This document shows positions 59,383 through 64,000 of a stretch of 64,000 nt of DNA, piece after piece (the stretch's first letter is position 1; the number at the start of each line of letters is the position of its first letter). The notes below the pieces were generated by a model. The model searched no databases. It saw only the letters and a program-made list of their open reading frames with translations, and was not told where the DNA came from. Both the position numbers and the translations under genes were made by a program. The stretch is from Brevibacterium sp. CS2 (GTDB taxonomy: Bacteria; Actinomycetota; Actinomycetes; Actinomycetales; Brevibacteriaceae), in NCBI RefSeq assembly GCF_005280295.1, contig NZ_CP040020.1, forward strand, positions 744,001-808,000, written 5' to 3'.

Positions 59383-60249
59383 GTGACGCTCACTCCCCCT
59401 CGATCCCCACACCCCGTTGAGCCCCCGGCCGCCCCCACGCCCGCAGGATCTCCTCCGCCCGGGTTCGCCGAGACGATGACCGGGCCGCTCGGCGTGCTCG
59501 GACCCGATTCGGATCCGGCGCCGCCGTGGATGCTCACGGTGCACCTCGACTCCGTCGTGTTCGACGCGGAGACCGTCTGGCAGCGGGTGGGCCGCGAGGT
59601 CCTCACCGACTGCGGATGCTCCACGATCGCCGCCGGGGCCCTGCCGGACCCCCTCGCGCTGGCCCTCGCCGCCGGGGACCTCGTCGACATCAGCGAGGAG
59701 CTCGCCCGGGTCATCGCGGACGGGCCCGGGCCGAACCTGACGAGCGCACTGCTGCGGATGCGGATCTTCCACCGGCTGTCCGCCACCGCACGCGACGCCG
59801 AGCTCACCTGCCCCGGGGCGCGGGCGTTCCTCGCCCGCGCGGCCGCCACAGAAGCCCGGCTCGCCTATCTCACCTCGATGCCGCGCAGCTGGGTGGAGGC
59901 GCTCAGCGAGCACCTGGCGCTGCCGCGGCCGCACGTGCTGCTCACCGCCGAACAGGTCCGCCGGCGCCGCCCGCACCCGTACGCGCACCTGCTCGCCGTC
60001 CACCAGCTCGGCATCCCCGCGCGGTTCGGGGTGGCGGTGGAATCCGGCTCGGACGGCATCACCGCGGCGATGGACGCCGGGCTCACGGTGATGGCAATCG
60101 TGCCGCCGGAGATGTCCGGGGGATCGGGGCGGCTCACGCTCGTCGGCGACCTCGCGGACGTCGACCTCGCCGCCGCCCGCGCCGCGATCCACGCTGACTG
60201 GGCCCGCGAACGGGCGGCGGCGACCCCGGGCTCACCGGATCGGTCCTGA
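59383..60249 (+). CDS. Degenerate HAD-superfamily protein
   Basis: 288 residues, GTG start, 12 nt after pknB. The layout is that of a beta-phosphoglucomutase-type HAD (TVHLDSVVFDAETVWQRVG, LAYLTSMPRSWVEALSEHL, RRRRPHPYAHLLAVHQLGI, ESGSDGITAAMDAGLTVMAI). The nucleophile Asp of DxD is His, the motif III Lys is Arg, and the ED of motif IV is ES. Catalysis is therefore doubtful; a binding or regulatory role is inferred. The first 45 residues are Pro-rich. Confidence 0.75.
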   Translation: MTLTPPRSPHPVEPPAAPTPAGSPPPGFAETMTGPLGVLGPDSDPAPPWMLTVHLDSVVFDAETVWQRVGREVLTDCGCSTIAAGALPDPLALALAAGDLVDISEELARVIADGPGPNLTSALLRMRIFHRLSATARDAELTCPGARAFLARAAATEARLAYLTSMPRSWVEALSEHLALPRPHVLLTAEQVRRRRPHPYAHLLAVHQLGIPARFGVAVESGSDGITAAMDAGLTVMAIVPPEMSGGSGRLTLVGDLADVDLAAARAAIHADWARERAAATPGSPDRS

Positions 60250-60338
60250 GCGCACGCCGCGCAACTGTGGGGGTTCCGGCGAGGAATGGTGGTATCGACG
60301 CCACCACTCTCGGCGAAGAGCCCCACAGTCCGCTCAGG
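60245..60338. terminator. Long nested hairpin between the HAD-like gene and trpG/pabA
   Basis: CCTGAGCG (60245-60252) pairs with CGCTCAGG (60331-60338). ACTGTGGGG (from 60264) pairs with CCCCACAGT (60321-60329). An imperfect inner stem with GGTGG/CCACC completes it. The outer arm contains the stop codon of the HAD-like gene. A two-way terminator for the convergent genes. Confidence 0.7.
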
Positions 60339-60395
60339 CCGATGAACGGTCGGGGCCGTCAATCGTGCCGCACCCCGTCGCCGAGGCGGCTCGCC

Positions 60396-61049
60396 TCAGT
60401 CGTGGAGGCCGGCCGAGGCGATCGGGGAGCGGCCGCGGGCGGTGAGCGCCGCCTCGGGCATGCCGCACTGCGCGAGGAAGTTCCCGAGCATCGGGTAGCC
60501 GTCCTCGGTGAGCACGGACTCGGGATGGAACTGCACCCCGGACAGCGGCGCGCTGCGGTGGGCGATGCCCATGACGACGCCGTCGGCGGTCTGCGCGGTC
60601 ACCTCGAACACCTCCGTCGGCAGGGTCGCGTCGACGATCGCGAGCGAGTGGTAGCGGGTCGCGGTGAGCGGCGTCCGGCAGCCGGCGAAGATCCCCGTCC
60701 CGGTGTGGGTGAGCTGCGAGGTCTTGCCGTGCATGAGGGTCGGCGAGTGGTCGACGGTGGCCCCGAACACCTCGGCGAGGGTCTGGTGGCCCAGGCACAC
60801 GCCGAACAGCGGCAGCTGAGCCTGGGCGCAGGCGCGCACCACGGCGGGGCAGATCCCGGACTCCGCCGGCACGCCGGGGCCCGGGGACAGCAGCACCCCG
60901 TCGTACTCTGCGAGCAGGGCGGGCACCTCGGCGTCGGTGACGTCGTCGTTGCGGATCACCGTGGTGTCCGCGCCGAGCTCCCGGAGGTAGCCCACCAGGG
61001 TGTAGACGAAGCTGTCGTAGTTGTCGACGACGAGGATCCGCGCGCTCAC
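60396..61049 (-). CDS. trpG: Anthranilate/aminodeoxychorismate synthase glutaminase subunit
   Basis: 217 residues from a GTG. Class I glutamine amidotransferase: ILVVDNYDSFVYTLVGYLREL, LLSPGPGVPAESGICP, FGVCLGHQTLAEVFGA (Cys nucleophile), and GVQFHPESVLTEDGYPMLGNF (His-Glu). It channels ammonia to TrpE or PabB. In this actinobacterial neighbourhood it is usually named trpG or pabA; sequence alone does not decide. Overlaps the small membrane protein by 4 nt. Confidence 0.92.
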   Translation of the reverse strand: MSARILVVDNYDSFVYTLVGYLRELGADTTVIRNDDVTDAEVPALLAEYDGVLLSPGPGVPAESGICPAVVRACAQAQLPLFGVCLGHQTLAEVFGATVDHSPTLMHGKTSQLTHTGTGIFAGCRTPLTATRYHSLAIVDATLPTEVFEVTAQTADGVVMGIAHRSAPLSGVQFHPESVLTEDGYPMLGNFLAQCGMPEAALTARGRSPIASAGLHD

Positions 61050-61219
61050 GCCCCGCCCCCGTCCTCGGTCACGGTCGCCTCGTTGAACGGCATGTAGGGC
61101 GCGACGACGGGGAACACGTACTCCATGAGCAGGTAGACGACCGCGGCGATGAGGAGCAGGCTCAGCAGCAGCTTGACGGCCCACGGGCCGGGCAGCGCGC
61201 GCCAGATGAGTCCGTACAT
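61046..61219 (-). CDS. Small single-helix membrane protein (57 aa)
   Basis: Short Arg/Trp N-terminus (MYGLIWRALPGPWAVK), one hydrophobic helix (LLLSLLLIAAVVYLLMEYVF), and an acidic outside tail. Its ATG and the sortase TGA share one base, and its stop overlaps the trpG start, so it is translated with both. Comparable small proteins occur at this place in other actinobacteria; the function is unknown. Confidence 0.82.
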   Translation of the reverse strand: MYGLIWRALPGPWAVKLLLSLLLIAAVVYLLMEYVFPVVAPYMPFNEATVTEDGGGA

Positions 61220-62449
61220 CAGACCTCGCCCCCCGTCGCCTTCTCGAAGGCCGGGGAGTCCGCGAGGCTCTCCGGCACACCCTCGGCCGCGGGCTGCCAG
61301 TCGGTGAGCTCGGCGTAGGCGATGTAGCGCTCGCGGGCGGAGAACATCGGGTTGCACGCGGTGAGGGTCATGATCCGGTCCTTGCCCTTGAACTCCGGCA
61401 TGTCCGGCACCGGGGCGAGCACCTCTGTGGCGTCGGGCAGCACGATGTCGAAGTTGCGGAAGGTGTAGGTGTAGAAGCCGTCGGCGGTCTGCACGATGAT
61501 CTCGTCGCCGGGGCGCATCTCGGCGATGAGGTTGAGCGGCTTGCCGTAGGTCACGCGGTGGCCGGCGAGCGCGAAGTTCCCCACCTCGCCGGGCATCGCG
61601 GCGTTCGGGTAGCGGCCCAGACCCATCCGGTTGAGCACCGGCTCCATCGCCACGCCCTCGGCCATGGTGCGGTAGTAGTCCTCGCCGAAGCGCGGGATGT
61701 AGACGATCCCGAACGCCGAGTTCATGTCGACGGGCTCGGCGACGAAGGGGGTCTCCGGGTCCGGCGGCAGCTCGTTGCGCGGATTGTCCGCCCATTCGCT
61801 CGTGAGCTCGTCGGCGAGGTTGGCGTTGTCCTCGTTCGCTGCGATGTCCGTCCACCACAGCTGCCACACGACGAAGAGGATGAGGACGAGGCCGGCGGTG
61901 ATGCACAGCTCGCCGAAGGTGCGCACTGTCCCGCGCACCACACCGAGCGGCTCGCGCTCGCCGGAGCCCCGTGCGGAGCGGCTGCGCTCACCGGGGCCCT
62001 CGTCGAGGTGCCCGGTGCCGTCGTCCGCCGGGTGCGGGTCCCGGCGGGTCGCGATGGGTTCGGCGAAGGCGGCGGCGACGGCGGAGCGCGGGTCGGAGTA
62101 GCGGACATCGGGCGCCGGGGCGCCGGGCGCTGGGGCGCCGGAATGGTGGCCACCGGACTGCGGGTGCCCGGACTGCGGAACGTGCGGCTGCGCGATGGTG
62201 GGGCGCGGCGTGCCGGACGGCGGCGCCCCCCACGACGAGGCTCCTCCGACCGGGCCGGACGGAGAATATCCGGACTGCCCGCCGGGGTGGCTGACGCCGC
62301 GCCCGGTCGAGGTGCGCTGGGCGGGGCGGATCGTCGGCCGGGGGCTCGCGGGGGGCCGCGGGCTGCGCCGGGGCCTCTCCGGCCTCGGCCTGCGCCCGGG
62401 CTGCGGCTTCGCGCGCCTTGCGCTCCCGCCGGGTCAGGGGTTCGTCCAC
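61219..62449 (-). CDS. Class E sortase with long N-terminal extension, frameshifted
   Basis: Membrane transpeptidase. The C-terminal part (from 61941) has one helix (LCITAGLVLILFVVWQLWW) and the sortase barrel with NFALAGHRVTYGKP (His), MTLTACNPMF (Cys) and SARERYIAYA (Arg). Upstream coding continues in frame as a Gly/Pro/Ser/Gln-rich region (YSPSGPVGGASS, DPRSAVAAAFAEPIATRRD). After removing one base in a G run (62323-62326) it reaches the GTG at 62449 (DEPLTRRERKAREAAARA), giving about 409 residues. That GTG shares one base with the DUF881 stop, which supports the reconstruction. Confidence 0.85.
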
Positions 62450-63165
62450 TACTGCTTCACCTTCGCCTGGTCCACCTCGAGGGAGTCCGCGTACTCCGTC
62501 AGCGTGATCGGCCCCGTCTCGACTTTCCAGCCCAATCCTAGACGCTCGGCGTAGGACCGGTAGACGGTCACCGCGGGAGACGCCTCGAGCGCTGCGCTCA
62601 GCGCCTCCTGGTCCCCGACCGCTTCGACGGTGTAGGGCGGGGAGAACACCCGGGCGTTGATCCGCAGGGTGTTGCCCACGCACTTGACCGAGGAGGTGGA
62701 GACGATGCGCTGGCCCTGCACGGAGATCCCCTCCGCCCCGCCGGCCCACAGCGCGTTGATGACCCCCTCGAGGTCCTGCTGGTGGATGATGAGGTCGTTC
62801 GCGGTGGCGCCGTCGATGCCCGCGGACTCCGGGGGTGCGTCGTCGAGCGTGACGGCGAGCCCCGGGCCGGTGGTCGCCGCGGTGGAGGCCTCCACGGCGA
62901 GCGCCTCGGCCGCGCTCTGCGCCTCCTCCACCCCGCTGTCGCCGCCCGCGGCACTCTTCTCGAGCTCCTCGATCGAGGCCCGCCGGTCGCTGATGAGCTG
63001 CTGGAGCTCCTCATTGCTCTGCGAGCGCTGTTCGACGATGTCGGACAGGGAGGAGGTCTCGTTGCGCAGCTGGGTGCCGTCGGCCACCCGGGCGGACGTC
63101 GTCATGAGGAGTCCGCACAGCACGAGGACGACGAAGACGGCGGTGCGCGCGGCCAGCGTGGTCAT
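62449..63165 (-). CDS. DUF881 family membrane-anchored protein
   Basis: 238 residues. One N-terminal helix (TAVFVVLVLCGLLMTTSA), a coiled coil at about 40-75 (IVEQRSQSNEELQQLISDRR), then the DUF881 fold: GPGLAVTLDDAP, NDLIIHQQDLEGVINALWAGG, EGISVQGQRIVSTSSVKCVG and NARVFSPPYTVEAVG. The family flanks crgA and the sortase in many actinobacteria; the fold resembles YlxW of Firmicutes, and a division-related role is inferred. Confidence 0.9.
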   Translation of the reverse strand: MTTLAARTAVFVVLVLCGLLMTTSARVADGTQLRNETSSLSDIVEQRSQSNEELQQLISDRRASIEELEKSAAGGDSGVEEAQSAAEALAVEASTAATTGPGLAVTLDDAPPESAGIDGATANDLIIHQQDLEGVINALWAGGAEGISVQGQRIVSTSSVKCVGNTLRINARVFSPPYTVEAVGDQEALSAALEASPAVTVYRSYAERLGLGWKVETGPITLTEYADSLEVDQAKVKQ

Positions 63166-63309
63166 CGGTGAGCTTTCGGGATATGCGCGCGAACGGCGCG
63201 GACGAGTACACTTTGCATGATTGCCCTAGAACCAATGTACCGACCGGTGCCGGGGGTCCCCAAGTCGCACGCGCGTGCGCGGACCCGCCGCCGCCCAATG
63301 AGGAGTAAC

Positions 63310-64000
63310 GTGGCCAAGCCGAGCCGTGCCAGCAAAGCTCACCGGACCTCGCGGAACTCCGCGGCGACCTCTGCGAAGCGACCCGCGGCGACCGAGCCGG
63401 AGAGCACCGGGACCGAGGTCACGGAGACCGAGGTGGCCTCGTCCGAGGTGACCGCTGATCCCGGCGAGACCGCTGCGGCCGACGATGTCGTCGTGACCGA
63501 GGACGTCGTGGTGACGGAGGACGAGGACCGCGCCGAGGAACTCGACGCGGACGCCGAGGTCGACGCGGACACCGGCGGCGACGGCGACCCGACCACCGGG
63601 TCGACCGCCGCCGGTGCGAAGACCACGGGGAAGTCCGGGAAGACGACCGGTGCCAAGACGAGCACCGGCGCGAAGACCGGGGAGGCGACGACCGGCAGGA
63701 AGCCTGCCCGGAAGAAGACCTCGGCCAAGACCTCAGCAGAAGACTCTGCCGGCACGAAGAAGTCCGCGGCCGCGGCGGCGAAGACCTCGAAGACGGGTGC
63801 CGAGAGCTCGGCGAAGACCGGTGCGAAGTCCGGGAAGAAGACCGGCGAGGACTCCCCCAAGCGCACCTCGCGCTCGGGCAACCCGGCCAAGCGCTCGACG
63901 ACCCGCAAGACCTCGACCTACACCTCGAGCGGGACGACCCAGTCGATCAAGCCGAACCCGCGCTGGTTCGCGCCGGTCATGGTCGGCATCCTGCTGCTCG
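63310..64000 (+). CDS. crgA: CrgA cell-division protein with large N-terminal extension (3' end cut)
   Basis: The GTG at 63310 lies behind AGGAG. After about 215 residues comes NPRWFAPVMVGILLL, the diagnostic first membrane segment of CrgA, at the window edge. CrgA recruits FtsZ-ring and wall-synthesis proteins and is normally only about 80-95 residues. Here an acidic stretch (VVVTEDVVVTEDEDRAEEL) is followed by Lys/Ala/Thr/Gly repeats (AKTTGKSGKTTGAKT, SAKTGAKSGKK). An in-frame ATG at 63298 would add four residues. Divergent from the DUF881 gene. Confidence 0.85.
   Translation, partial: MAKPSRASKAHRTSRNSAATSAKRPAATEPESTGTEVTETEVASSEVTADPGETAAADDVVVTEDVVVTEDEDRAEELDADAEVDADTGGDGDPTTGSTAAGAKTTGKSGKTTGAKTSTGAKTGEATTGRKPARKKTSAKTSAEDSAGTKKSAAAAAKTSKTGAESSAKTGAKSGKKTGEDSPKRTSRSGNPAKRSTTRKTSTYTSSGTTQSIKPNPRWFAPVMVGILLL

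Overview
The window is high-GC (roughly 70% by eye) and reads as actinobacterial chromosome. It carries the fhaA-fhaB-pstP-rodA-pbpA-pknA-pknB cell-division/signalling cluster with trpG/pabA, a class E sortase, a DUF881 protein and crgA. In actinobacteria that set sits close to oriC and gyrA. Mycoredoxin, a DUF3662 FHA protein, an AztD-type zinc chaperone and ACC deaminase also fit. A Micrococcales lineage such as Brevibacteriaceae or a relative is my best guess; the sequence alone does not settle the genus.

Layout. 1-19 kb is catabolic: an acyl-CoA synthetase with an MHS-type permease, urocanase and formimidoylglutamase facing apart, a gamma-glutamyltranspeptidase with a lipoprotein, an acyl-CoA dehydrogenase, AztD, a two-domain beta-oxidation protein, a glutaminase-STAS protein, and an SDR-DoxX pair. 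A yefM-yoeB toxin-antitoxin module follows at 19.2-19.8 kb. 19.8-27.6 kb is a surface-glycan locus of six glycosyltransferases and a WcbI-like protein in two divergent, translationally coupled blocks. 27.6-30.5 kb is an AT-richer restriction-modification island: a 5-methylcytosine methyltransferase, a NaeI-type (type IIE) endonuclease and a decayed vsr gene. 30.5-35.1 kb pairs an AceE-like 2-oxoacid dehydrogenase with ACC deaminase and a divergent GntR regulator. 35-38 kb holds small genes (GNAT, mycoredoxin, DUF1801, Fic). 38.1-45.2 kb is a complete Wadjet (jetABCD) anti-plasmid system. 45-49 kb has a sodium:alanine symporter, a TIGR01777 epimerase and tRNA-Leu(CAG). 49-64 kb is the near-oriC division cluster.

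How the parts work together. The restriction island, Wadjet and the toxin-antitoxin module make 19-45 kb a defence-rich zone set among housekeeping genes. ACC deaminase yields 2-oxobutanoate, which the neighbouring E1-like enzyme could oxidise to propionyl-CoA. In the division cluster every junction from fhaA to pknB is a four-base overlap (rodA could instead start 3 nt later), so two kinases, their phosphatase, two FHA readers and the RodA/PbpA wall-synthesis pair would be made together.

Caution on sequence quality. Six genes (a lipoprotein, aztD, acdS, fhaA, pknA and the sortase) each carry exactly one +/-1 shift in a short G or C run, while good coding continues in the next frame. As fhaA and pknA belong to a conserved cluster, uncorrected indels in the assembly are the simplest explanation. 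I give full spans and reconstructed lengths for these genes.
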